A DNA stretch of 64,000 nt, taken from the NCBI GenBank assembly GCA_003149635.1, contig QCWI01000005.1:62001-126000 (forward strand), given 5' to 3'. The translations under genes were made by a program, and so were the position numbers. This stretch comes from Fluviicola sp. XM-24bin1 (GTDB taxonomy: Bacteria > Bacteroidota > Bacteroidia > Flavobacteriales_D > Crocinitomicaceae). Below, piece after piece: positions 34,149 to 42,136 of the stretch (positions within the stretch are counted from its first letter, which is position 1; each line of letters starts with the position of its first letter). Below the pieces are notes generated by a model. That model worked only from the letters and a program-made list of their open reading frames with translations, was not told where the DNA came from and searched no databases.

Positions 34149-34388
34149 ATGAAAAAGTTAATGAAACCTCTAGTAGTCCTGTTCGCAATTGCAGTATCGA
34201 CAGGAGCCTATTCACAGCAAGATAAGCCAGGGAAAGCCCTGAAAAATGAATTGAAAACCAAAGAGATTACTGTACATCCAGCAGTTACTCCACGTGTCCG
34301 AGTGAAACACTTTGTTGTAAAGAACCGAGACGCAGATATCCAACGAATTATTCGTCAAAAAGGATTGACTGTAGCGGAAGTAAAGTAA
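34149..34388 (+). CDS. Small secreted protein
   Basis: A 79-residue protein with signal peptide MKKLMKPLVVLFAIAVSTGAYSQ. The mature part is strongly basic (KPGKALKNELKTKEITVHPAV, RVRVKHFVVKNRDADIQRIIRQKG). No family recognised. It is followed by its own terminator, so it is expressed separately. Confidence 0.6.
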   Translation: MKKLMKPLVVLFAIAVSTGAYSQQDKPGKALKNELKTKEITVHPAVTPRVRVKHFVVKNRDADIQRIIRQKGLTVAEVK

Positions 34389-34426
34389 GATTAAAGATCA
34401 TACATACAAGCAAATCGCAGAGGGTT

Positions 34427-34460
34427 CCAGAATTTGATTCTGGGGCCTTTTGTGTTTTTA
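34427..34460 (+). terminator. Rho-independent terminator
   Basis: CCAGAAT and ATTCTGG pair around a TTG loop, extended by AGG/CCT, followed by a T-rich stretch. It lies just before the stop of the convergent VOC gene. Confidence 0.7.
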
Positions 34461-34462
34461 GG

Positions 34463-34888
34463 CTATCGCTTTTCGAATACAATTTCTAGTTTGATTCCTC
34501 CAGGATCTTTGAAGAAAAGGGCATAGTAATATTCACCATGCTGAGGGTAGAGTAGAGGAGGAGCAACGATATTCGCATTCGTTTTTAATAGAGCCTCGTA
34601 GGCTGAATCAACTTCGGCTTCCGATGCAGCCGAAAATGCCAGATGGTGTAAGGCACCGGGTTTTCGTCGATGCACCTCCTCTTCTGCGAAAACGGAGCGA
34701 GGAGAGTTAATACCAACGATCAAATTCGAATGAAAATATTCAATGACTTCAAATTCATGAGCAGGTACTTTTCCTTTTGATTTTAGATTGAGATCAAACC
34801 CTAGAATGGGCATTAATTGGTCGTAAAAGACCTCGGCTTCGTCCAAATTATTAACGGTTATCTGGATGTGATCGATTTTCGGTTGCAT
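34463..34888 (-). CDS. VOC (glyoxalase-like) family protein
   Basis: A 141-residue vicinal oxygen chelate protein: KIDHIQITVNNLDEAEVFYDQLMPILGF at the N-terminus, GALHHLAFSAASEAEVDSAYEALL in the middle and YYALFFKDPGGIKLEIVFEKR at the end. His and Glu ligand positions are kept (DHIQI, LHHLAF, KLEIVF). The substrate is unknown. Unlike the protein at 27001 it ends with the classic FKDPGGIKLE. It is convergent with the small secreted gene. Confidence 0.85.
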   Translation of the reverse strand: MQPKIDHIQITVNNLDEAEVFYDQLMPILGFDLNLKSKGKVPAHEFEVIEYFHSNLIVGINSPRSVFAEEEVHRRKPGALHHLAFSAASEAEVDSAYEALLKTNANIVAPPLLYPQHGEYYYALFFKDPGGIKLEIVFEKR

Positions 34889-34936
34889 GAAACCAAATTA
34901 GTGAATACAGTCGATACGATGGTTTCAACTTCTTTA

Positions 34937-35980
34937 CTAACTTTCTTTACTTCCTGGCCCAGCCATCAGTTTGGAAATAAACTCTGTTTCGGGGAATTGA
35001 TCAAAGATGATGCGGAGGAATACCGTAATTGGAATGGACATGATTAGCCCTGGAATTCCCCAAATGAATCCCCAAAGCATGAGCATCACCAAAACTGTGA
35101 TCACATTCACCGAGAACGTACGCCCCATGAGAACAGGCTCCATAATTCCACCGAAAACTGCTTGAACTCCTGTTATCACCACAACGAAGAAAGCCAGTGT
35201 ACCGGTAGTGTCCAATTCCACCAAAGCGAAAACACTCAGAAGCACTACCGAGATTACGGAGCCAATGAATTGTACAAAGTTGATGAGGAAGGCAAAGAGT
35301 CCCCAGAAAATCGGGAAGCTCACATCAAAGGCGAAGCAGGCGAGGGTAAAACCTATTCCTGTAAGTAAACTCACAATGAATTTAACCTTCACAAACTTGA
35401 TGATATCCTTTTCAATTTTCGCGAATGTTTTAACAGATGCATGGCGATGTTTGAAAATCGCACGATTCATAATCTTCTCAAAATTGATGGATTCCACCAG
35501 AAGAAGAATTACGAAGAAAATCGTCATTAGGGTAGTGGAGAGGGCAGATTGCAATGATTTAAAAGTAGAACCGAAATTTTCCAGCGATCCACCATTCGGG
35601 AAATAATAGGACATTACGTTTTCGTCCGGCCCACGCTTCACACCAAAGAATCCTTCAAGGGTAATGATCAGGTCATTGATCTTCAATTCGGCTTGCTCAA
35701 AAAATGAATTATCGGCAGAGAGAATTTCAGCACTGGATAAAGAGATTAATTCTCCGGCCAGTTTCAGAACTCCAAATATTATCGCAACAACTGCAGCAAT
35801 GGCGAACCCTTTGTGAATGTTTTTTCTTTTGAACCATCGCATTAATGGTAAAAAGAGCAAGGTGATAAACATTGCGGCAATCAGTGGAATGAAAATGAAA
35901 TCCAACACCTTTAACAAGTAAAATACCACAGGAATTACAAGGATCAATAAAAGTATGTTGGTTGTTTTGCGGGTTTCCAT
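34937..35980 (-). CDS. AI-2E family transporter
   Basis: About 347 residues (350 from the ATG at 35989). The ATG at 35980 is preferred because the -7 box ends 13 bp upstream; longer versions add an unlikely charged N-terminus. About eight hydrophobic segments span the protein, with the AI-2E signature in the second half (FVQFIGSVISVVLLSVFAL, GGIMEPVLMGRTF, LWGFIWGIPGLIMSIPITVFLRII in parts). The family includes transporters of autoinducer-2 and Na+/H+ antiporter-like exporters; the substrate here cannot be told. It sits in the inner membrane. Confidence 0.87.
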   Translation of the reverse strand: METRKTTNILLLILVIPVVFYLLKVLDFIFIPLIAAMFITLLFLPLMRWFKRKNIHKGFAIAAVVAIIFGVLKLAGELISLSSAEILSADNSFFEQAELKINDLIITLEGFFGVKRGPDENVMSYYFPNGGSLENFGSTFKSLQSALSTTLMTIFFVILLLVESINFEKIMNRAIFKHRHASVKTFAKIEKDIIKFVKVKFIVSLLTGIGFTLACFAFDVSFPIFWGLFAFLINFVQFIGSVISVVLLSVFALVELDTTGTLAFFVVVITGVQAVFGGIMEPVLMGRTFSVNVITVLVMLMLWGFIWGIPGLIMSIPITVFLRIIFDQFPETEFISKLMAGPGSKES

Positions 35981-35992
35981 GGTTGCCATTGC

Positions 35993-36000
35993 CAAAATTA
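35993..36000 (-). promoter_or_regulatory. -7 box of the AI-2E family gene
   Basis: The minus strand reads TAATTTTG, an exact TAnnTTTG match. The transcript would start very close to the ATG. Confidence 0.35.
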
Positions 36001-36760
36001 TGGGTTGCAAAGGTATTGAAAAACTCAACTCGCGCTCCTTCGGATAACTTATTATATAGTCAAGTACATCTGATGGTATTTCAGTAGGATGCAAAAGTGA
36101 TCAAAAGAGGTATTAATTGGGGCAGGTATAATGGCATTTTGATCAAATCTATCATCGATGCGCATTATTACACATTAACCTTACAAATCTGTGATTTAAA
36201 AGAAAAAATACGAGAATTCTCTTAGCCTTCTACTGGATTTCATGTATTGACGACGGCCTTGATGCCCACTACATTTGAATTGAACAAAATTGTATAAAAC
36301 CAATTATTCAACTCGAAAAAACAGCTACTATGCTCCTACCATTGGATCATATCTCTTCACAAAAAGAATCGCCTTTCGGAAGAATGGCTTTTGAGTGTGA
36401 AGCTTTGTTCACACCTACTTACTTTTTTAAGAAGGAAGTTGTGAATGGAAAAAATGAGTCTAAATCGAATGTTTAGTTTTTGTTTGTTGCTCATGATTCA
36501 CGGAATTAATGATTAATAATTGTGAATCGCTCGATCGGTTGACAGAATAGGTAAGAATCCTAATCAAATCAATTATTGGCAGCAAATAAGGTGAACACGT
36601 AATCCTTTGTAGATTCTATCTTTCGAGGATTTCTGTCAACAAAAAACACAATTTTTCTTGTTAACAGAACAGTTGACAAATTCTTTGATTCTAAATGAAT
36701 TATTTGTGGTGATTTTTCAACCACTAATAACTGGTTTTCCTGAAATTTGGTGCTAAACGA
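36001..36760. other. Long non-coding stretch
   Basis: About 760 bp without a convincing gene. It is AT-rich. The only sizeable untracked frame is a 48-codon + strand frame at 36330-36476 (MLLPLDHISSQKES...), for which I have no support. Long minus-strand frames near 36569-36823 are antisense to the tRNA and are not genes. Confidence 0.4.
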
Positions 36761-36789
36761 AAAAAGCCTCTCATTTCTGAGAGGCTTTT
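36761..36789 (-). terminator. Rho-independent terminator of tRNA-Lys
   Basis: AAAGCCTCTCA and TGAGAGGCTTT form an 11-bp stem with a four-base loop. On the minus strand it is followed by TTTTTT. Confidence 0.8.
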
Positions 36790-36791
36790 CG

Positions 36792-36864
36792 TGATCCCTC
36801 TGGGGCTCGAACCCAGGGCCCACGCCTTAAAAGGGCGTTGCTCTACCAACTGAGCTAAGAGATC
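36792..36864 (-). tRNA. tRNA-Lys (anticodon UUU)
   Basis: A 73-nt cloverleaf on the minus strand. The acceptor arms GATCTCT and AGGGATC pair with one G-U. The D arm is GCTCAGTTGGTAGAGC. The anticodon stem ACGCC/GGCGT encloses the loop CTTTTAA, giving anticodon TTT. The T arm is CTGGG-TTCGAGC-CCCAG. The discriminator base is A, and CCA is not encoded. It reads both lysine codons AAA and AAG. Confidence 0.96.
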
Positions 36865-36882
36865 ATCCGCTTAACGCGAGTG

Positions 36883-36912
36883 CAAATATAGCCACTTCAA
36901 TCGGTATTGCAA
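36883..36912 (-). promoter_or_regulatory. Promoter of tRNA-Lys
   Basis: On the minus strand TTG (36912-36910) is 19 bp before TATATTTG (36890-36883). This is a full match to the Bacteroidota TTG-N17-23-TAnnTTTG promoter. The -7 box ends 18 bp before the mature tRNA. Confidence 0.75.
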
Positions 36913-37037
36913 TTGAAAAAACACTTTTTTTTGGATTTCTTTTTAGCCTTTTCTCTCTGCCGCTGAAATACAGGATTTTAAACTTTTTTGTACTTGCGAA
37001 AAATTTCGTGTTTGATTTATTCCGTACCTTGTATAGT

Positions 37038-37550
37038 ATGAAACGCGTGATTCTAGTCGGATTTATGGGGTGTGGGAAATCTACACTCGGGAAGAAATTG
37101 GCCAACAAACTCAAAATCCCGTTTATCGATTCTGACAAAGAAATTGAAGAACACTTTCAAAAATCAATTGGGGAACTGTTCGCAGAACAAGGAGAATCGC
37201 ACTTTCGAGAGTTAGAACGCGAATACATCGAAGCATTGGATCTCAGAGAGGATTTTGTCCTGGCTACCGGAGGAGGAATGCCGTGCTTTGGCGACAACAT
37301 GGAACAACTCAACAATGTCGGAACAACATTCTATTTGGAACGCTCTCCCAAAGAACTCGCTCATCGATTGGCAAATGCAAAAGCGCAGCGCCCACTCATC
37401 GCCGGGATGGAAAAGGAAGAATTGCTAGAATTCATCGAAAACAAATTGCAAGAACGCGAGGAATACTACAAAAAAGCCACGGTGATCTTAGGCCGAGACG
37501 AACAAACTCCTGAGGGGATCACGTCGTTTCTGGAACATCTTCTTCTGTAG
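37038..37550 (+). CDS. aroK: Shikimate kinase
   Basis: A 170-residue kinase that phosphorylates shikimate at O3 for aromatic amino acid synthesis. The ATG at 37038 places the P-loop VGFMGCGKST at residue 6 as usual. Then follow DSDKEIEEHFQKSIGELFAEQGESHFRELE in parts (shikimate-binding Asp and Arg), the GGGMP motif, LERSPKELAHRL and AQRPLI (lid Arg). It lacks a terminator and overlaps the convergent gene by 32 bp. Confidence 0.94.
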   Translation: MKRVILVGFMGCGKSTLGKKLANKLKIPFIDSDKEIEEHFQKSIGELFAEQGESHFRELEREYIEALDLREDFVLATGGGMPCFGDNMEQLNNVGTTFYLERSPKELAHRLANAKAQRPLIAGMEKEELLEFIENKLQEREEYYKKATVILGRDEQTPEGITSFLEHLLL

Positions 37551-38145
37551 GAACGCCAAAGAAGCTAGATCCCGTATTCTCTCCGCCACTTCGCATCATA
37601 AAGACTGAAATGGAGAGGCTTAACAAAGAAATCAAAATCAAAATCTTGTCGAAGAGTGTGATATCCTCAATGAAATACGCGAATCCTAGATAGATGCTGT
37701 TCAAAGCAACATATGCTAGTAAAGGAACGATTGAGAAATAAACGAAAATGCGCTTTTTGCGGTAAAGCAATACCAATCCTACAAAGAATACCAGCCAACA
37801 AACAATCGCGATCAAACTAGCCGTTTCCATACGATCCATGAAAACACCGTTCTCGAAGCCTAATTCCGTTCCACGTTCGTTAATAATCGAAGTGACACGA
37901 ATCCCTTTTTGTTGCAAAATCCAATCGCGGGAATTTACAGCGAAGTAGCTAAATCCAGACCAGATCAGGAACAGCATCCAGATGACAAGATTGGCAATGA
38001 AGGTAATGCGCGTGAAGATGTCTGGGCGTCTTTTTCCAAAAATCCAGTTACGCAGGACAATCACGAATGGAATCGGACTCTCCAGCTTTCGCATTTTCTC
38101 GCGCTTGATGCGCTCTTTATCTTCTCTTTCTGCTTCGGTTTTCAT
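37519..38145 (-). CDS. Membrane protein of unknown function
   Basis: A 208-residue protein with a charged N-terminal tail (EAEREDKERIKREKMRKL). Four hydrophobic segments follow, near residues 45-70, 108-128, 133-152 and 166-182. It ends in an acidic tail (FFGVPTEEDVPETT). No family is recognised. It is translationally coupled with the upstream lipoprotein gene by an ATGA overlap (38142-38145). The 3' end overlaps aroK, and this overlap is convergent. Confidence 0.75.
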   Translation of the reverse strand: MKTEAEREDKERIKREKMRKLESPIPFVIVLRNWIFGKRRPDIFTRITFIANLVIWMLFLIWSGFSYFAVNSRDWILQQKGIRVTSIINERGTELGFENGVFMDRMETASLIAIVCWLVFFVGLVLLYRKKRIFVYFSIVPLLAYVALNSIYLGFAYFIEDITLFDKILILISLLSLSISVFMMRSGGENTGSSFFGVPTEEDVPETT

Positions 38146-38999
38146 GCGTCCACTAAAACTACAAGATATTTCGAAATTTTCCAGAATTTTGCAGCATCCT
38201 TTATCGTCAAAATTGTTCCTGTTGCGTTTTCAGTGAGTGTATAAGAATCTGTAGGATGCTCTGTCATCAATCGTACATCCTTTCCTCGAATGTTTATAGC
38301 ATTCTGCTTCGTAGCATCTGCCTTGGTGAAGTAACCAGCGTCAAAATCCTGTCGCATTTCCAAACGACGTCCAATACCAATGAATCCATTCTTCTTGGAA
38401 ATAATGTTGTTTACCAGCAATTCCTCAGATGTCCCGTAAGCGTAATAAACGGTATTCAACTCATCGCGCAAACGATCTACAACAACCGCTTGTTCCTGAT
38501 ATGCATCGAATAACACAGAGTACTGATGATCCAATCGATCCAATTCCTTTTGAAGGGCCGCAATTTGCTCATCTTTCCATTGAATATCTTTCATCAAAGA
38601 CTCCACCATGATTTCCAATTCCTTGATTTGAAGATTGCTTTTATCCAACTCAGCATTCAATCGCTTTACAAGGCGCGCATTGTCTTCTCTCAAATAGTTG
38701 ATCCGACGAATTTCTTCCAAAATCCATTGTTTGTCCTCAGCTTGCAATTCTGGATTATCCGACAATTCACGGATTTCATCTCTACGGATTCCAATCGCTT
38801 CCAAATTCGCTTTGATTTCGTTGAAAAAGGCCAAAGACTCATTAATCACAGAATCTTTCATCGCGCTTTCAAGCTCCAACTGAGCAATTCGATTGTCCTT
38901 TTCTTTGTTTTCTGGAGCCGCTTCACCGCCATCTTCCGGCTTTTGCTGACAAGAAAATAGAACAATTCCAATTAAGACGGGTAGGATTATTTTATGCAT
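38142..38999 (-). CDS. Coiled-coil lipoprotein
   Basis: A 285-residue protein with a lipoprotein signal (MHKIILPVLIGIVLFSC, Cys17). The mature part from about residue 30 to 180 is a long heptad coiled coil rich in Glu, Lys, Leu and Ile (RIAQLELESAMKDSVINESL, KELEIMVESLMKDIQWKDEQIAALQKEL in parts). A small C-terminal domain (NGFIGIGRRLEM, YTLTENATGTILTIKD) ends the protein. It is anchored in a membrane, probably facing the periplasm. It is co-translated with the membrane protein that follows; together they may form an envelope complex (inference). Confidence 0.75.
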   Translation of the reverse strand: MHKIILPVLIGIVLFSCQQKPEDGGEAAPENKEKDNRIAQLELESAMKDSVINESLAFFNEIKANLEAIGIRRDEIRELSDNPELQAEDKQWILEEIRRINYLREDNARLVKRLNAELDKSNLQIKELEIMVESLMKDIQWKDEQIAALQKELDRLDHQYSVLFDAYQEQAVVVDRLRDELNTVYYAYGTSEELLVNNIISKKNGFIGIGRRLEMRQDFDAGYFTKADATKQNAINIRGKDVRLMTEHPTDSYTLTENATGTILTIKDAAKFWKISKYLVVLVDA

Positions 39000-39289
39000 T
39001 CGTGCTGTATTTCAGGACGTAACATTCAACAGAAAATCGGGCAGAATAGAACGTCATTTATTACTCTTCGAAAGTACTAATTTTCAAAGGATTTAAAACT
39101 GTAGAAAATAGGATTCGTCGCCCTTCGGTGATTATTTGAAGTGGCTTCATAAGTTTTTGTTGTTAAGCGTGCATAGCAAATGGTATGGTTGTTGAAAATC
39201 TATCTGTGAAAATACATCATTTGTAGGATCGATGCAACGCACGTTGTCAAAAGTGCCTTGATGCTGCGGAGGAGAATAAACTGTAGCCT

Positions 39290-40648
39290 ATGAAATCAAT
39301 TTGCACAATGGCCCTCCTGTTGTTGATGGGATCAGCACTAGGGCAAAATCAGAAAGATCTATCCATTCAATACCATTCGGATGGTGGAAAAACGATTATC
39401 GATAACGATGGAAAGGAACGCGTCACCTTGAAGTTCAATTCCGATGGCCTGGTTATTTTCCGCGAAGTTCAAATCATTGGAAGTCATCGCGTTTTGAGAG
39501 ACGAATACGTGTACGACCATAAGTATAGAGTAACAGAGAATATCGATTACAGTCATTCTTCAGGCTATCGTAAATCCGTAACAACATTCGACGAACAAGG
39601 TTTGGAAACGAGTTATACTGGCTATGAATCGGCGAGTAAGCACGAGAAAGGAAACCGGAAAATAGTGACGCAACGTAACTATACATACGACGTATCTAAT
39701 CGAAGCATTCGTTCTGAATCGAAATCAATTCCGGGAAGAACTCAATACGAATTCCGACATATCATTGATGAGTACATACACAATGCTGATGGCACACGCA
39801 CAATTAAAGAGAAGGAGTTAGATGCTAACGGTCGCGTGATAAAATCAGGAACTGGTAAAGGAATGGGACGGGGGCGAGTTGAGCCGTCAAAACCCAACAT
39901 CGTTGGGCGAATGACGCTAACAGCAGATGGATTTGTCGTACTGACACAGACTGGCATGTTCAAGTATGAAACGCATTATAAAAACAATCGCGTTGTGAAT
40001 GAAAAGGTATATCGATCGAATTATGGATGGAACAACATGGAAATTTCGCGATACGAATTATGGTATTCATTTGATCATAAGTACAATAACGGAAAGCTTG
40101 TGGAGCAAGTAGCGATGGACGGAGATGAAGTTCGCTCCAAACGGTTGATTGAATATGAAAAAGACCAGCCGGTTCGATTCAAGCGCTTTTACAAGCCAAG
40201 CGGGGCGAGTATGAAAATGGTGGTGAAGCAAGGATTTACTCCAGCGCACGAGCAATACTTCCCTGAATTGATGTCGGATTACCGACCAGGAGATAACTTA
40301 TCGGCTTTTGGCGATAGCTCTGATGAACCTCTGAATGAAGTGCAGCCTGCGCCGCAATTTGAATCGAGTGAATCGCCAGCGTATTCGAATGGAAACAGCT
40401 ATGGCATTGTACGTGAGTTGGAAAATACGCCGAAGCCTCCATTGAGCAATGAGTCTCTGAAATTAGACCGAGAAACACAGGCCTTACTGGATCAAATTCA
40501 GATGTTGGCCAATTCGAATTCCAGCGATAACATTACCGATGCGCAGATTCTATATTTCGCTTTGGAGCAACTGGTAGCACAATACCGACAAGAATTGAAA
40601 GAATTAAACCAGAAACATCTTGAAAGTCAGCAATCCATGTTCGATTGA
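39290..40648 (+). CDS. Secreted protein with repeat-like beta strands, unknown function
   Basis: A 452-residue protein with signal peptide MKSICTMALLLLMGSALGQ. The mature part consists of many repeated strand-turn phrases of the type 'YDxxxRVTxNIDY' and 'YNNGKLVEQVAMDGDEVRSKRLIEYEKDQPVRFKRFY', as in MORN- or YD-like repeat proteins. A low-complexity Ser/Pro/Asn linker (residues ~340-390) precedes a C-terminal helical coiled segment (LDQIQMLANSN, LEQLVAQYRQELKELNQKHLESQQ in parts). I recognise no family or catalytic motif. Confidence 0.6.
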   Translation: MKSICTMALLLLMGSALGQNQKDLSIQYHSDGGKTIIDNDGKERVTLKFNSDGLVIFREVQIIGSHRVLRDEYVYDHKYRVTENIDYSHSSGYRKSVTTFDEQGLETSYTGYESASKHEKGNRKIVTQRNYTYDVSNRSIRSESKSIPGRTQYEFRHIIDEYIHNADGTRTIKEKELDANGRVIKSGTGKGMGRGRVEPSKPNIVGRMTLTADGFVVLTQTGMFKYETHYKNNRVVNEKVYRSNYGWNNMEISRYELWYSFDHKYNNGKLVEQVAMDGDEVRSKRLIEYEKDQPVRFKRFYKPSGASMKMVVKQGFTPAHEQYFPELMSDYRPGDNLSAFGDSSDEPLNEVQPAPQFESSESPAYSNGNSYGIVRELENTPKPPLSNESLKLDRETQALLDQIQMLANSNSSDNITDAQILYFALEQLVAQYRQELKELNQKHLESQQSMFD

Positions 40649-40664
40649 CAAGTGAAAAACCGAG

Positions 40665-40702
40665 AAACCGCCGTTCCCACCCGCAGAGCTGGCGGTTTTT
40701 TC
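40665..40702 (+). terminator. Rho-independent terminator
   Basis: AAACCGCC pairs with GGCGGTTT and is followed by TTTT. It lies just downstream of the secreted repeat protein and may also serve the convergent gene. Confidence 0.75.
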
Positions 40703-40703
40703 A

Positions 40704-42038
40704 TTACATCAATTTATCGATGCGCAGGAAGTTGTTCCAGTATTGTTCCTTGGTGGTATCAGAATAATGAATTTGCCCGTATCGGTACTGGTAAATCTGA
40801 ATCTGACACAGAATAATCAACAGAACCGTTACGATTCGAAGCGTCCAGCCCGGCCATTGTTTTCTCCAATGATTCAACCCGATCGCCAAAAGCAATAGGA
40901 AGAATGGTAAATAATCAACGTAAACGCGTGAAGAGAAGCTTCCTCCATAATACCACATCCACCAAGAGGAGAGGATATAGGTTAACACGAAAAAGAAGAT
41001 CAACCAACTGAAAACGGGAAAACGATCCTTGCGTTTCCAAAGGGCGAAGATCCCAATGAAAGCAAGCAAATACATTGGTGTATATAGGAACAATCCCTTT
41101 CTGTAGCTAAATAGGATATCGAAAATGTGCGGATCGGTGAAATCAAATCCTTCCTCTTGATACGAATAGACAAACCAGTGTCCCGTCGCCAATTTATAAT
41201 AGCCCAATTGGAGCATTAGCACCCAACCAAAGATGGCAATGGCCACTAGTGCAAACCATTTCTTCTTAACAATTCCAACTATGGATTGCAGGAAAGATTT
41301 CCAATTCCCAGCAATAAACGGCAGCGACAAAACCACCAAAATATTGATCGGTCGGATAATGAGTATCATCCCAAGTAAGAATCCGAGAATGAGCAATTGT
41401 CTTGTTCTTCGTTCTTGCACCCAGTTGTGGTAATAATAAACGAGCATGGAGATAAAAGCAAACGAATAGATATGCGAAGTACCTGCTTCCACCACGACAT
41501 AGTAAAACAAGTTCGTTCCAAAAATACCTGCAACGGTCACCCAAGAAATCGTTCGTTCGTCAATTTGATAGCGGCGTAAGGTCTTTTGAAGGAAGAAAGC
41601 GCCAAGAAACAAGTAGAACAAAGCAGAAACACAAAGCATGAGCATATACGGTTTACTGTAACCATCTGCATCTCCCACGCCACCTCTAGCAAGCATGTGA
41701 CCGATCAAAAAGAAGGGTGTTTCCGCAACCGCCGTTCCGATATAGTACTTATTGATGATCTTTCCTTCGGCTATAGAACGATAATCCGTGTAGGTATTCT
41801 CGTTGTAGTATTTTTCTTTCTCCATCGCATCGAAGAACCCATAATTGGGATCATCGTAGATGAACATGGCCGGTAAATAGGAGTAATATCCCTTGGCATC
41901 AGAAGCAATAACGGTACGCCAATCTTCTCCGTTCCATTTCATATTGATAGAAACAAACGTCATCACGACCATGCATACAGTCAAAGTCCAATCGGAAGGT
42001 TTTAAGCGTACTTTCACGTGGGAGCTAAAGTAATACAA
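40704..42038 (-). CDS. Multi-pass membrane protein, GT-C glycosyltransferase-like
   Basis: A 444-residue polytopic protein with about 10-11 hydrophobic segments. Near residue 47 it has SDAKGYYSYLPAMFIYDDPNYGFFDAM, an acidic first-loop region of the kind found in GT-C fold glycosyltransferases (PMT/ArnT-like), which use polyprenyl-phosphate sugars. The assignment is inferred from architecture only. The start is uncertain: the TTG at 42038 is the farthest, and a GTG at 42017 is an alternative. It stands alone, divergent from the M61 gene. Confidence 0.6.
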   Translation of the reverse strand: MYYFSSHVKVRLKPSDWTLTVCMVVMTFVSINMKWNGEDWRTVIASDAKGYYSYLPAMFIYDDPNYGFFDAMEKEKYYNENTYTDYRSIAEGKIINKYYIGTAVAETPFFLIGHMLARGGVGDADGYSKPYMLMLCVSALFYLFLGAFFLQKTLRRYQIDERTISWVTVAGIFGTNLFYYVVVEAGTSHIYSFAFISMLVYYYHNWVQERRTRQLLILGFLLGMILIIRPINILVVLSLPFIAGNWKSFLQSIVGIVKKKWFALVAIAIFGWVLMLQLGYYKLATGHWFVYSYQEEGFDFTDPHIFDILFSYRKGLFLYTPMYLLAFIGIFALWKRKDRFPVFSWLIFFFVLTYILSSWWMWYYGGSFSSRVYVDYLPFFLLLLAIGLNHWRKQWPGWTLRIVTVLLIILCQIQIYQYRYGQIHYSDTTKEQYWNNFLRIDKLM

Positions 42039-42136
42039 CTTACGCTAACAGTCCTCACATGTAATCTACCACTGCTCACATCTTCATCCGCCAAAATTCA
42101 GGTTATTTATATCTTAGTGTCCAAATCGATAAAAAC

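Noticed and set aside
36330-36476. A 48-codon + strand frame
   Set aside because: No start signal, no family and no neighbour support; left as a note in the non-coding entry.
36569-36823. Minus-strand frame beginning MGPGFEPQRDHEK
   Set aside because: The N-terminal part is antisense to tRNA-Lys and the rest has no protein-like support.
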